64,000 nt of DNA from Superficieibacter electus. GTDB taxonomy: Bacteria > Pseudomonadota > Gammaproteobacteria > Enterobacterales > Enterobacteriaceae. The notes under the pieces were generated by a model. It was given only the letters and a program-made list of their open reading frames with translations. It did not search any database and was not told the DNA's origin. Positions within the stretch are counted from its first letter, which is position 1; every line of letters starts with the position of its first letter. A program made the translations under genes and the position numbers. The stretch covers positions 1 through 64,000 of the forward strand of contig NZ_PQGD01000003.1 of assembly GCF_002915575.1 (NCBI RefSeq). Direction: 5' to 3'. Positions 33,869-42,437 of the stretch are shown piece after piece.

Positions 33869-35439
33869 TAGTCCGTGACCCTCCCTTTCAGGGCGAACAG
33901 CCCTTGTGGCCGTTTCTGAATAAACAAAATAATGATGGCCAGAATGAGGATTTTACCGAGCACGGCCCCCATCTGAGGTTCAAGAATTTTATTGAAGATC
34001 CCGAGGCCAAAGGCCGCCGCAACGCTACCGGCCAGTTGACCAACGCCACCGAGGACCACCACCAGAAAAGAGTCAATAATATAGCCCTGGCCCAGCTCCG
34101 GCCCCACATTGCCAAGCTGAGAGAGTGCGACGCCACCCAGTCCGGCGATCCCCGAACCAAGACCAAATGCCAGCATATCAACGCGTCCGGTCGGTACACC
34201 GCAGCAGGCGGCCATCGCGCGATTCTGCGTTACCGCCCGCACGTTCATACCCAGCCGCGTTTTATTAAGAATAAGCCAGGTAAAAAACAGCACCAGCAGG
34301 ACAAATCCCAGGACCACTACCCGGTTCCACGGTAAGATCAGGTTCGGCAGTACCTGAATACCTCCCGATAGCCAGCCGGGATTTGCGACCTCAACGTTCT
34401 GCGCGCCAAACAGCATGCGCACCAACTGGATAAGCATCAGACTGATCCCCCAGGTCGCCAGCAGTGTTTCCAGCGGCCGTCCGTAAAGATGGCGGATAAT
34501 CGTACGCTCAAGCAGCATTCCCATTCCTGCCGTCACACTAAAGGCAACCGGCAGAGCAATCAGGGGATAAAAGGCCAGCCATTGAGGGGCCAGTTGAGAC
34601 ATCGCCTGCTGTACAAGCCAGGTGCTGTACGCCCCCAGCATCAGCATCTCGCCATGCGCCATATTAATGACGCCAAGCAGACCATAGGTAATTGCCAGGC
34701 CCAGCGCGGCAAGCAATAAAATAGACCCCAGCGACAGTCCCATAAACGCCTGGCCCAGCACATCGCCAAGGACCAGCCGCTGCTTGACAAGCTTCAGGCT
34801 GGCCTGGGCTGCATCGCGCACGCTGGCATCGGGTTCATGCTGGCTGTCGGTCAGAGGAGCCAGCAACGCCTGCGTGTCAGGATCGCTGGACTTGCCCAGT
34901 TCTTGCGCAGCACGACGACGTTCAGCGGCGTCGGAGCTGGTGAGGAGCAGACTGGCAAGTGCCATACTCAACTGCTGTTTAACGTCTTCATCGCTCTCCT
35001 GGCTGAGACGCTGATGTAATAAAGGTAACAGCGCCGGTTGCACGTCGCGGCGCAGGGTTAATGCCGCTGCCCGCCTTTCGGTGACGTTGTCACTTATTAA
35101 CAGGTGCGTGGCGAGCGCCGTGGCCGCCAGCGTACGTAGCCGGTTCGTCAGGCGAACCTTTTTCAAACTGCCCTCAACCGCCGCGCTATCGCCCAGGGCT
35201 AACGGACGCCCTTTCTCCAGCATAAAGGCATGTCGCTGGCCCTCCATATTCAGGTTTTCCTGCGTCAGCGCACGCAGAAAGGGTATACGCTGCGCCGGGG
35301 GCGCAGCGGCCCATTTTTGCAGTAATGCTGCCTGCCCGGATCGGCGGGCAGCGACAAATTCATCGGCATCGGCAGCGTGCGCACTCCACGTGAACCACCA
35401 GGCCAGCATTAAACAACAAAGGATACGTACAACATTCAT
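33868..35439 (-). CDS. urtB: Urea ABC transporter permease UrtB
   Basis: A 523-residue LivH-type permease with the extra N-terminal half typical of UrtB. It has a signal peptide (about 1-22, CLMLAWWFTWSAHA), then an alpha-helical HEAT-like region (about 25-225) with repeats such as TLRRDVQPALLPLLHQRL. The permease part (about 228-520) contains INMAHGEMLMLGAYSTW and RAVTQNRAMAACCGVPTGRVD, the ATPase-coupling loop. Upstream of urtC, coupled by TAATG. Confidence 0.93.
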   Translation of the reverse strand: MNVVRILCCLMLAWWFTWSAHAADADEFVAARRSGQAALLQKWAAAPPAQRIPFLRALTQENLNMEGQRHAFMLEKGRPLALGDSAAVEGSLKKVRLTNRLRTLAATALATHLLISDNVTERRAAALTLRRDVQPALLPLLHQRLSQESDEDVKQQLSMALASLLLTSSDAAERRRAAQELGKSSDPDTQALLAPLTDSQHEPDASVRDAAQASLKLVKQRLVLGDVLGQAFMGLSLGSILLLAALGLAITYGLLGVINMAHGEMLMLGAYSTWLVQQAMSQLAPQWLAFYPLIALPVAFSVTAGMGMLLERTIIRHLYGRPLETLLATWGISLMLIQLVRMLFGAQNVEVANPGWLSGGIQVLPNLILPWNRVVVLGFVLLVLFFTWLILNKTRLGMNVRAVTQNRAMAACCGVPTGRVDMLAFGLGSGIAGLGGVALSQLGNVGPELGQGYIIDSFLVVVLGGVGQLAGSVAAAFGLGIFNKILEPQMGAVLGKILILAIIILFIQKRPQGLFALKGRVTD

Positions 35440-35484
35440 TACCGGTTTCTCCCGAAACGCGCCCTCCCGCAGGAGGGCTACTCG

Positions 35485-36756
35485 TTATTGCCCACCCGTT
35501 TTAACCGGGCTGTCGGATTTTTTATCGTTTCCTGGAATGAACGGGCTCCATGGCTGAGCGCGGACTGGTTCGTCGGTCTGCCACACGACGTTAAACTGAC
35601 CGTTATTTTCGATTTCGCCAATCATGACCGGTTTGTGCAGATGATGATTGGTTTTATCCATCGTCAGGGTAAAGCCCGACGGCGCGGCATAAGACTGCCC
35701 GGCCATCGCATCACGAACTTTATCCACATCGGTGGTCCCGGCTTTTTCTACCGCCTGCGCCCACATATGCAGGCCGACATAAGTGGCTTCCATTGGATCG
35801 TTGGTCACCACCGTATCCGCGTTGGGCAGCTTGTGCGCTTTAGCCCATGCTTTGTAATCGGCAACAAATTTCTGGTTAACCGGGTTATCAACCGATTCAA
35901 AATAATTCCAGGCAGCCAGGTTGCCGACCAGCGGTTTGGTGTCGATCCCGCGCAGTTCTTCCTCCCCAACGGAGAACGCCACGACCGGTACATCGGTCGC
36001 TTTCAGCCCCTGATTCGCCAGCTCTTTATAAAACGGTACGTTGGAGTCACCGTTGATGGTCGAGACCACCGCCGTTTTACCCCCGGCGGAGAATTTTTTA
36101 ATATTCGCCACAATGGTCTGGTAATCGCTGTGACCAAACGGGGTGTACACCTCTTCTATGTCTTTATCCTGTACGCCTTTTGAATGCAGGAACGCGCGCA
36201 GAATTTTGTTGGTGGTGCGCGGATAAACATAGTCAGTACCAAGCAGGAAGAAGCGTTTGGCGCTGCCGCCGTCTTCGCTCATCAAATACTCCACCGCCGG
36301 AATAGCCTGCTGGTTAGGGGCCGCGCCGGTATAAAATACGTTAGGAGACATCTCCTCGCCTTCATACTGCACCGGGTAGAACAGCAGACCATTGAGTTCT
36401 TCAAATACCGGTAAGACCGATTTGCGTGACACCGACGTCCAGCAACCAAACACCACGGCAACCTTATCCTGGGTCAGCAACTGGCGGGCTTTTTCAGCAA
36501 AGAGCGGCCAGTTAGAGGCCGGGTCAACGACCACCGGTTCAAGCTTTTTGCCCAGCACGCCGCCCCTGGCGTTGATCTCATCAATGGTCATCAGCGCCAC
36601 ATCTTTGAGCGGGGTTTCAGAAATGGCCATCGTGCCGGAGAGTGAATGCATAATGCCGACTTTAATCGTGTCGGCGGCATAAACGCTGAAACTCATTCCC
36701 ATACTGACAACGGTGGCAGAGAGCGCAAAAGCTTTTAACAGGGTACGACGGTGCAT
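35485..36756 (-). CDS. urtA: Urea ABC transporter substrate-binding protein UrtA
   Basis: A 423-residue periplasmic binding protein (FmdD/UrtA group) with a signal sequence of about 27 residues beginning MHRRTLLKAFALSATVV. It continues with TIKVGIMHSLSGTMAISETPLKD, VVFGCWTSVSRKSVLPVFEE and GTDYVYPRTTNK, which are diagnostic for urea/amide binding. It captures urea for UrtBC. The first gene of the unit, 46 bp from urtB. A predicted sigma-54 promoter lies about 60 bp upstream. No urease genes are in the window. Confidence 0.94.
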   Translation of the reverse strand: MHRRTLLKAFALSATVVSMGMSFSVYAADTIKVGIMHSLSGTMAISETPLKDVALMTIDEINARGGVLGKKLEPVVVDPASNWPLFAEKARQLLTQDKVAVVFGCWTSVSRKSVLPVFEELNGLLFYPVQYEGEEMSPNVFYTGAAPNQQAIPAVEYLMSEDGGSAKRFFLLGTDYVYPRTTNKILRAFLHSKGVQDKDIEEVYTPFGHSDYQTIVANIKKFSAGGKTAVVSTINGDSNVPFYKELANQGLKATDVPVVAFSVGEEELRGIDTKPLVGNLAAWNYFESVDNPVNQKFVADYKAWAKAHKLPNADTVVTNDPMEATYVGLHMWAQAVEKAGTTDVDKVRDAMAGQSYAAPSGFTLTMDKTNHHLHKPVMIGEIENNGQFNVVWQTDEPVRAQPWSPFIPGNDKKSDSPVKTGGQ

Positions 36757-36814
36757 AATTCACTCCTGAATATTCAAATGACTGAGGTCGAAGAAAGCAT
36801 TCAGTAGCGATCAG

Positions 36815-36829
36815 GCAAAAAGGATGCCA
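36815..36829 (-). promoter_or_regulatory. Predicted sigma-54 (RpoN) promoter of urtABCDE
   Basis: On the minus strand TGGCATCCTTTTTGC has the -24 GG and -12 GC at the correct 11-base separation (consensus TGGCACG-N4-TTGC). Predicted transcription start is near 36803, about 47 bp before urtA. Nitrogen control is expected for urea uptake genes. Confidence 0.6.
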
Positions 36830-36904
36830 GGTCTGTTATCAGGTGCAAATCGGCAGGGAAGTATTAACAAGGACAGGGAAAAAGCGGCGTAAAGCATTAT
36901 TGTG

Positions 36905-36939
36905 GCACAGCATTGCATTATTACAGTGCAATGCTGTGC
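36905..36939 (-). terminator. Perfect 13-bp stem-loop after the MetE-like gene; its centre resembles an NtrC site
   Basis: GCACAGCATTGCA (36905-36917) pairs exactly with TGCAATGCTGTGC (36927-36939). This can end transcription of the MetE-like gene, which stops at 36947. Inside it, TGCATTATTACAGTGCA (36914-36930) fits the NtrC form TGCAC-N7-GTGCA with one mismatch. It is about 119 bp upstream of the predicted urtA start, a usual enhancer distance. Confidence 0.5.
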
Positions 36940-36946
36940 GGTGTAG

Positions 36947-38050
36947 TTACCAGACCTGAGCGGCGATATCGGTGACCAGACGAACCTTGTCCCATTGCTG
37001 CTGTTCAGTCAGCGAGTTCCCCTCTTCCGTGGAGGCAAAGCCGCACTGCGGACTCAGGCAAATCTGTTTTAAATCAACATATTTTGCCGCTTCCTGAAGT
37101 CGGGCCTTGATACCCTCCGGATTTTCCAGCTCACCGTTTTTTGTGGTGATAAGGCCCAGCACCACCTGCTGATGACCAGGGCGAATAAAGCGCAGAGGGG
37201 CAAAATCACCTGAGCGATCGTTATCATACTCAAGGAAGAATGCATCTACATTGACGCTGCCGAAGAGGATTTCGGCTACAGGTTCATAACCGCCTTCTGA
37301 AATCCAGGTGGAGCGGAAATTACCCCGACAAACATGCAGACTGATTGTCATATCTTCCGGTTTACCCTCCAGCGCGGCATTTAGCACGTGAGCATAAATT
37401 TTCGCCAGCTCATCAGGATCTTCACCCCGTTCACGTACCTGTCGGCGCTGATCGTCAGAGCACAGATACGCCCACACCGTATCATCAAGTTGAAGATAGC
37501 GGCAGCCTGCAGCGTAGAACGCCTGAATAGCATCGCGCCAGGTGGTTGCCAGATCGGCGAAGTACTCTGCAAGATCAGGGTAAACGCTGGCATCAATATC
37601 TTTACGACCGCCACGAAAATGGAGCACGCTTGGCGACGGAATCGTCATTTTCGCTTCAGCGTTACCGCTGATACTTTTCAGATAACGAAAATCTTCCAGC
37701 ATCGGGTGATCGCCAAAAGCCAGTTTGCCGGTCACGCGGACACCGTGCGCTTTAGTTTGCACGCCGTTGAACTGAATGCCCTTCTCTGAATCATAGCGTT
37801 CCACACCCTGTAATCCGTCGAAGAAATCGAAATGCCACCAGGCGCGGCGAAACTCACCATCAGTGACCACATGCAGACCACACTCGCACTGTTGTTGCAC
37901 AACGTGCCGGATCGCCTCGTTTTCCACGTCGCGAAGCTGGCTGGCGGTGATGTCGCCTTTTGCCCACTGCTGACGTGCCAGCTTTATGCTGTCCGGACGT
38001 AAAAAACTGCCAACGATATCCGCGCGGTACGGACCATGAGGATGCGACAT
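36947..38050 (-). CDS. Cobalamin-independent methionine synthase-like methyltransferase
   Basis: A 367-residue protein equivalent to the C-terminal catalytic half of MetE (YxjG/YxjH-type). Zinc ligands are visible as His and Cys in ISLHVCRGN (about 240-248), a Glu in DAFFLEYDN and the late Cys in SPQCGFAS (about 340). Such stand-alone forms transfer methyl groups to homocysteine or related thiols; the methyl donor here is unknown because the N-terminal folate-handling half of MetE is absent. ATG at 38050 is chosen after AAAGGAGAAA. It lies upstream of urtA but has its own strong stem-loop. Confidence 0.85.
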   Translation of the reverse strand: MSHPHGPYRADIVGSFLRPDSIKLARQQWAKGDITASQLRDVENEAIRHVVQQQCECGLHVVTDGEFRRAWWHFDFFDGLQGVERYDSEKGIQFNGVQTKAHGVRVTGKLAFGDHPMLEDFRYLKSISGNAEAKMTIPSPSVLHFRGGRKDIDASVYPDLAEYFADLATTWRDAIQAFYAAGCRYLQLDDTVWAYLCSDDQRRQVRERGEDPDELAKIYAHVLNAALEGKPEDMTISLHVCRGNFRSTWISEGGYEPVAEILFGSVNVDAFFLEYDNDRSGDFAPLRFIRPGHQQVVLGLITTKNGELENPEGIKARLQEAAKYVDLKQICLSPQCGFASTEEGNSLTEQQQWDKVRLVTDIAAQVW

Positions 38051-38198
38051 ATTTTCTCCTTTACCTGTGACCATATCATTGCCCACAGTGATAATTCAGA
38101 TTGTAAACTTATAGACTTCTGGATGGCTATATGTCCAAAAGATGACATAAACAACGCGATGGCGCAAAGGAGAAAATTTCATGGCTCGTGAAAATAAT

Positions 38199-38609
38199 TC
38201 ATGTTGCCGTTAACGTTGTGCTGGCAAATGCAAAACCTTCATCCTGCCAGCCGGTGATCCCACCCAGCATGATTTTTACCGGTCGCCCGAGGGTGGCAAT
38301 TTTGAGTGCGGCTTTGTCAGCACCATTACAATGGGGACCTGCGCAGTAAACGATAAATACGGTATCCGTCGGCCATTGCGCTAACCTTTCAGCCGTGATG
38401 TGCGCATGCGGAAGATGTATCGCTCCCGGCACATGTCTGTTAGCAAAATCAGCCTCTCGTCCCACCACGTGCAGCAAAACAAAATCCTGCTGATGGTGAG
38501 TGATAGCCTCATGGACATCTGAACAATCTGTTTCCACGCTCAGGCGGCGAGAGAAATGGATTACGGCCTCCCCGGGGAAAGCGGCGGGATAATCAGTTAC
38601 GTAACTCAT
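38199..38609 (-). CDS. Rhodanese-like domain protein
   Basis: A 136-residue single rhodanese domain. The active-site loop holds Cys in VYCAGPHCNGADKAA (about 93-107), and HVPGAIHLPH (about 60-69) is the CH2A-like region. It may carry persulfide sulfur or act as a phosphatase-like domain. It is divergent from an FtrA-type GlxA-family regulator, 68 bp apart, a pairing common in proteobacteria, so it is probably that regulator's target. Confidence 0.88.
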   Translation of the reverse strand: MSYVTDYPAAFPGEAVIHFSRRLSVETDCSDVHEAITHHQQDFVLLHVVGREADFANRHVPGAIHLPHAHITAERLAQWPTDTVFIVYCAGPHCNGADKAALKIATLGRPVKIMLGGITGWQDEGFAFASTTLTAT

Positions 38610-38677
38610 AGCGTGTTCTCCATGTTTGTGTTAACACTAAGTTAACCCAATAACGCCCCTTAAAACCGCCCATCAAA

Positions 38678-39691
38678 ATGTCAGAAAACGCCGTGAAAAT
38701 GACAATGATCGCTGCCAGCACACCTCACCGGGTAATTGCACTTGCCTATGATGGACTTTGCACTTTTGAGTTTGGCGTGGCAGTAGAGATTTTTGGCCTG
38801 CCGCGCCCGGAATTTGGCGCGCAGTGGTATCACTTTGCCGTGGCGGGGATTGAGAGTGGTGAAATGCGTGCCACAGGAGGTATCCGCATTATGACCGATG
38901 GCGGACTGGAGTTACTCAGCCAGGCGGATACGATTATCATTCCGGGCTGGCGCGGCATCGATTCACCGGTCCCTGATGCACTCATCAATGCGCTACGCCA
39001 GGCGCGTGATCGGGGCTGTCGGATAATCTCCATCTGCTCAGGGGTATTTGTGCTGGCAACCGCAGGATTACTCCGCGGGTTGAAAGCCACTACGCACTGG
39101 CGCTATACGCACATTCTCCAGCAGCGCTTTCCTGATATCACAGTGCTGAATGATGTTCTCTATGTTGATGAGCAGCGCATTATGACCTCAGCAGGCAGCG
39201 CAGCAGGTATCGATCTTTGTTTGCATGTTGTACGTGAAGATTACGGCCTGGAAAAAGCGAATAGTGTTGCTCACAGGCTGGTGATTCAGCCGCACAGAGA
39301 CGGTTCGCAAACGCAAAACCTCGATCGTCCCGTTGCAAAGGCGCGCGAAAGTCAGTCACTGGGTCAACTCTTTGACTATCTCCATCAAAATCTGGGGCAA
39401 GTGCACAGTGTTGCCTCTCTGGCCACACGAGCAGGAATGAGCCCGCGAACGCTGGTGCGTCGTTTTGCGCAGGTCACCGGAACAACGCCCGCTCGCTGGC
39501 TACTGCATCAACGTCTGCGCCGCGCTCAGGAGTATCTCATTCACAGTCAGCATAGCATTGAAGCCATTGCGGAATTCAGTGGATTTTGCAATGCCAGCGT
39601 ATTACGTCAGCATTTTCGCCAGCACTTTGCGCTATCTCCAACGCAATTTCGTAAAGAAAATAGCCAGGGTAAAAAGATGTCGTTTATATAA
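38678..39691 (+). CDS. GlxA-family (FtrA-type) AraC transcriptional regulator
   Basis: A 337-residue regulator. Its N-terminal DJ-1/PfpI-like domain (about 12-195) has the nucleophile-elbow motif IISICSGVFVLATAGLL, followed by a C-terminal AraC-type double helix-turn-helix (about 225-330; VASLATRAGMSPRTLVRRF and IEAIAEFSGFCNASVLRQHF). Such FtrA-like regulators are usually encoded next to a rhodanese gene, as here. The ligand is unknown. A start at MTMIAAS a few codons later is also possible. Confidence 0.87.
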   Translation: MSENAVKMTMIAASTPHRVIALAYDGLCTFEFGVAVEIFGLPRPEFGAQWYHFAVAGIESGEMRATGGIRIMTDGGLELLSQADTIIIPGWRGIDSPVPDALINALRQARDRGCRIISICSGVFVLATAGLLRGLKATTHWRYTHILQQRFPDITVLNDVLYVDEQRIMTSAGSAAGIDLCLHVVREDYGLEKANSVAHRLVIQPHRDGSQTQNLDRPVAKARESQSLGQLFDYLHQNLGQVHSVASLATRAGMSPRTLVRRFAQVTGTTPARWLLHQRLRRAQEYLIHSQHSIEAIAEFSGFCNASVLRQHFRQHFALSPTQFRKENSQGKKMSFI

Positions 39692-39826
39692 ACGCCACTA
39701 ATGAGAGGGGAAATTGATTAAAAAAGTTAAACTATTGTTATTTATTTGAACTTTTGAAAATATTTTTGCATTTGAATTTGTACATTCTCGGGTTTATGAC
39801 TAGTTTAAAATCGTTGAGTTGAAGAC

Positions 39827-39841
39827 CCCGCCAATGGCGGG
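39827..39841 (+). other. Short stem-loop before the AriR-like gene
   Basis: CCCGCC/GGCGGG with an AAT loop, located 43 bp upstream of the ATG of the AriR-like gene. The flanking 39692-39883 spacer is very AT-rich (phases of A and T tracts), consistent with H-NS-type silencing, but no motif decides this. Confidence 0.4.
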
Positions 39842-39883
39842 TATTGCCCACGATCGTTAACTATGCACGGTGTAACATAAAAC

Positions 39884-40126
39884 ATGTCAATACAAGAAGT
39901 CGACCAGAGCTCCCCGTTGTCGTTTGGTTATGGCCATGATGATGCCGGGCAAAACGTCATTTCTGAGATTACGCAGGATCTTTTGTCCAGAAAAACCGCC
40001 GTTAATAATAAAGACATCATTCTTGAGCTGATCATGCGGCTGGAAATCGAGAAAGATGTCGTAAAACTGGATATCTACCGCAGTGCATTAGAAATGGTTG
40101 TACTGAATACGCCTGACGATATTTAA
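39884..40126 (+). CDS. AriR/YmgB-family biofilm and acid-resistance regulator
   Basis: An 80-residue protein with the YmgB-like core: an N-terminal segment then AVNNKDIILELIMRLEIEKDVVKLDIYRSALEMVV, matching VNNKNIILSLIH...LKADVIRKTLE of E. coli YmgB. YmgB forms dimers and affects biofilm and acid resistance. This copy is a single gene outside the ymgABC locus, preceded by AT-rich DNA. A bidirectional terminator follows. Confidence 0.82.
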   Translation: MSIQEVDQSSPLSFGYGHDDAGQNVISEITQDLLSRKTAVNNKDIILELIMRLEIEKDVVKLDIYRSALEMVVLNTPDDI

Positions 40127-40153
40127 CTTACGTCAGCAAACAGGACAGATAAA

Positions 40154-40177
40154 AAAAACGGGCGTTTGCCCGTTTTT
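40154..40177. terminator. Bidirectional terminator between the AriR-like gene and dcp
   Basis: AAAAACGGGC (40154-40163) and GCCCGTTTTT (40168-40177) pair around GTTT, giving U-tracts on both strands. It ends the plus-strand AriR-like gene and the minus-strand dcp. Confidence 0.9.
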
Positions 40178-40182
40178 CTTTA

Positions 40183-42231
40183 TTACGCACTTTCACTGAG
40201 ACCACGGTGTTTAAGCATCGGTTCGATTTGCGGATCGCTTCCCCGCCAGTGGCGATACACCGTCTCCAGATCGGCACTGTTGCCCCGGGACAAAATTGCC
40301 TCGCGAAAACGCTGGCCATTTTCAGCGCTCAAACCGCCCTGCTCTATAAACCACTGGTAACCATCGTCGGCCAGCATCTGTGTCCACAGATAAGCGTAAT
40401 AGCCCGCCGCATAGCCTCCGCCAAAAATATGGGCAAAGTAACTGCTACGATAGCGTGGTGGCACGGCGGGGAGATCCAGATTTTCATTGCGGATAGCCGT
40501 TATTTCAAAATCATCCACTGAATCAGGCAACCGGTCCCGCGTTACGCTATGCCAGTTCATATCCAGCAGCGCCGCGCTGAGCAGTTCCGTCATTTCATAC
40601 CCTTTATTGAACTGAGCTGCCCGCAGCATACTGGCCTGTAAAGCCTCAGGCATAGGTTCTCCATTTTGATGATGGCGGGCAAAACGGGCAAAAACCTGCG
40701 GATGTGTCGCCCAGTGCTCATTAATTTGCGAAGGAAATTCTACAAAATCACGCGGGGTATTCGTTCCTGACAGGCTGGCGTAACGCTGACGGGCAAATAA
40801 CCCATGAAGGGTATGACCAAATTCATGAAACAGCGTAATAACATCATCCCATGAGATTAACGCACTATGGCCTGCTGCCGGTTTTTGATAGTTGCAGACA
40901 TTGTAAATAACCGGCTGAGTGCCGAGCAGCGTCGACTGTTCAACAAAGTTTCCCATCCATGCGCCGCCGCTTTTCGAATCGCGGGCAAAAAAGTCCCCAT
41001 AAAACAGCGCCAGTCCTTCGCCACTGGCGTCAAAGATCTCCCAAACCCGTACATCCGGATGATAAACCGGAATATCAACGCGCTCGACAAAACGAATCCC
41101 AAAAAGTTGTGATGCCGTCCAGAATACCCCTTCTTCAAGCACCGCATTAAGCATCAGGTAGGGCCTGACCTGAGAATCGTCAAACGCATACTTTTGCTGA
41201 CGGACCTGCTCGGCATAAAAATCCCAGTCCCAGGCCTGGGCCTGAAACTCTCCCTGCTGCTCATTAATCACCTGCTGGATAGCCGAATATTCCTGCTCAG
41301 CGCGAGCTCTGGCGGCGGGCGCGATTTTGCGCATAAATGCCAGCGCAGCTGCGGACGTTTTCGCCATTTGGTCGGCGGTCTTCCAATTGGCATAGTCGCT
41401 GAAACCTAATAATGCTGCCTGTTCCGCTCTCACCTGTATCAGCCGTAATATCAGCGATCGGGTATCATTTTCATCATTTTTTTCATTGCGCACCCAGCCC
41501 GCCCGAAACAATTGCTCGCGGGTCTGGCGATCGCGCAAAGCGGCTAATGCCGGCTGTTGCGTGGTATTCAATAACGGCAGTAACCAACCATCGAGACCTT
41601 TCTCTCGCGCCGCCTCTTCGGCCGCAGCAATTTCATCCTCGCTCAGCCCCGCCAGCTGTGAAACCTGCTTAATGGCCAGTCCGCCTGCTTTACTGGCTGC
41701 CATCAGCCGCTGATTAAACTGGCTGGTGAGCGTCGCTGCTTCAGTGTTAAGCGCCTTAAGCGCCGTTTTCTCTGCTTCACCAAGAGTTGCCCCGGCGAGA
41801 ACAAACTGTTGCCTGACAACCTCGACCAGCCGTCGTGACTCATCGTCCAGTGAAAGCGTTTCACGTTGCTGCCAGACTTGTTCAACCCGCGCAAACAACG
41901 CATCATTGAGATAAATATCGTTGGCCAGCGCAGCCAGTTCCGCGGAGAATTGCTCATCCAGCTTTTGCAAAGTGTCGTTAGTGTGCGCGTGTGACATCGC
42001 AAAAAACACACTCGTCACCCGTCCCAACAACACGCCGCTTTTCTCCAGTGCCACAAAGGTATTCTCAACATCAGCGAGCGCCGGGTTTTGCGCAATAGCA
42101 TGAATTTCTTCACGCTTTATCCGCAGACCTTCATCAAAAGCCGGACGATAATGTTCATCTTTAATGACATCAAAATGAGGGGCCTGATAAGGCAACGTGC
42201 TCGTATAAAAAAACGGATTATTTACCGACAT
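40183..42231 (-). CDS. dcp: Peptidyl-dipeptidase Dcp
   Basis: 682 residues (E. coli Dcp has 681). A zinc metallopeptidase of family M3 that releases dipeptides from the C-termini of peptides. The HExxH zinc site is in LFHEFGHTLHGL (about residues 465-476), with the third ligand Glu in the following helix. The ATG at 42231 is best placed after AGGAG (6 bases); the one at 42234 would leave only 3. Divergent from ydfG, as in E. coli. Confidence 0.95.
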   Translation of the reverse strand: MSVNNPFFYTSTLPYQAPHFDVIKDEHYRPAFDEGLRIKREEIHAIAQNPALADVENTFVALEKSGVLLGRVTSVFFAMSHAHTNDTLQKLDEQFSAELAALANDIYLNDALFARVEQVWQQRETLSLDDESRRLVEVVRQQFVLAGATLGEAEKTALKALNTEAATLTSQFNQRLMAASKAGGLAIKQVSQLAGLSEDEIAAAEEAAREKGLDGWLLPLLNTTQQPALAALRDRQTREQLFRAGWVRNEKNDENDTRSLILRLIQVRAEQAALLGFSDYANWKTADQMAKTSAAALAFMRKIAPAARARAEQEYSAIQQVINEQQGEFQAQAWDWDFYAEQVRQQKYAFDDSQVRPYLMLNAVLEEGVFWTASQLFGIRFVERVDIPVYHPDVRVWEIFDASGEGLALFYGDFFARDSKSGGAWMGNFVEQSTLLGTQPVIYNVCNYQKPAAGHSALISWDDVITLFHEFGHTLHGLFARQRYASLSGTNTPRDFVEFPSQINEHWATHPQVFARFARHHQNGEPMPEALQASMLRAAQFNKGYEMTELLSAALLDMNWHSVTRDRLPDSVDDFEITAIRNENLDLPAVPPRYRSSYFAHIFGGGYAAGYYAYLWTQMLADDGYQWFIEQGGLSAENGQRFREAILSRGNSADLETVYRHWRGSDPQIEPMLKHRGLSESA

Positions 42232-42437
42232 CATTTTCTCCTGAACGCCCAACCGTTTCTGACCAGGCACTACACTAAAATACCGCGCTCAATTCAGACA
42301 TTCGCCCAAAAATAGTGGGGATGCGCCCTCAATCCAAACGCAGGCGGGACTTTTTTGCCACACTTAACATCGATTTCCCGCAATCCGGGAACGCATGGTA
42401 AGGTTATACAACATAAAAAGCGTTGAGGAACAGTGAG

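Noticed and set aside
36904-36918. Sigma-54-like TGGCACAGCATTGCA on the plus strand
   Set aside because: The GG to GC spacing is one base too short and it points away from urtA; it is part of the 13-bp stem-loop.
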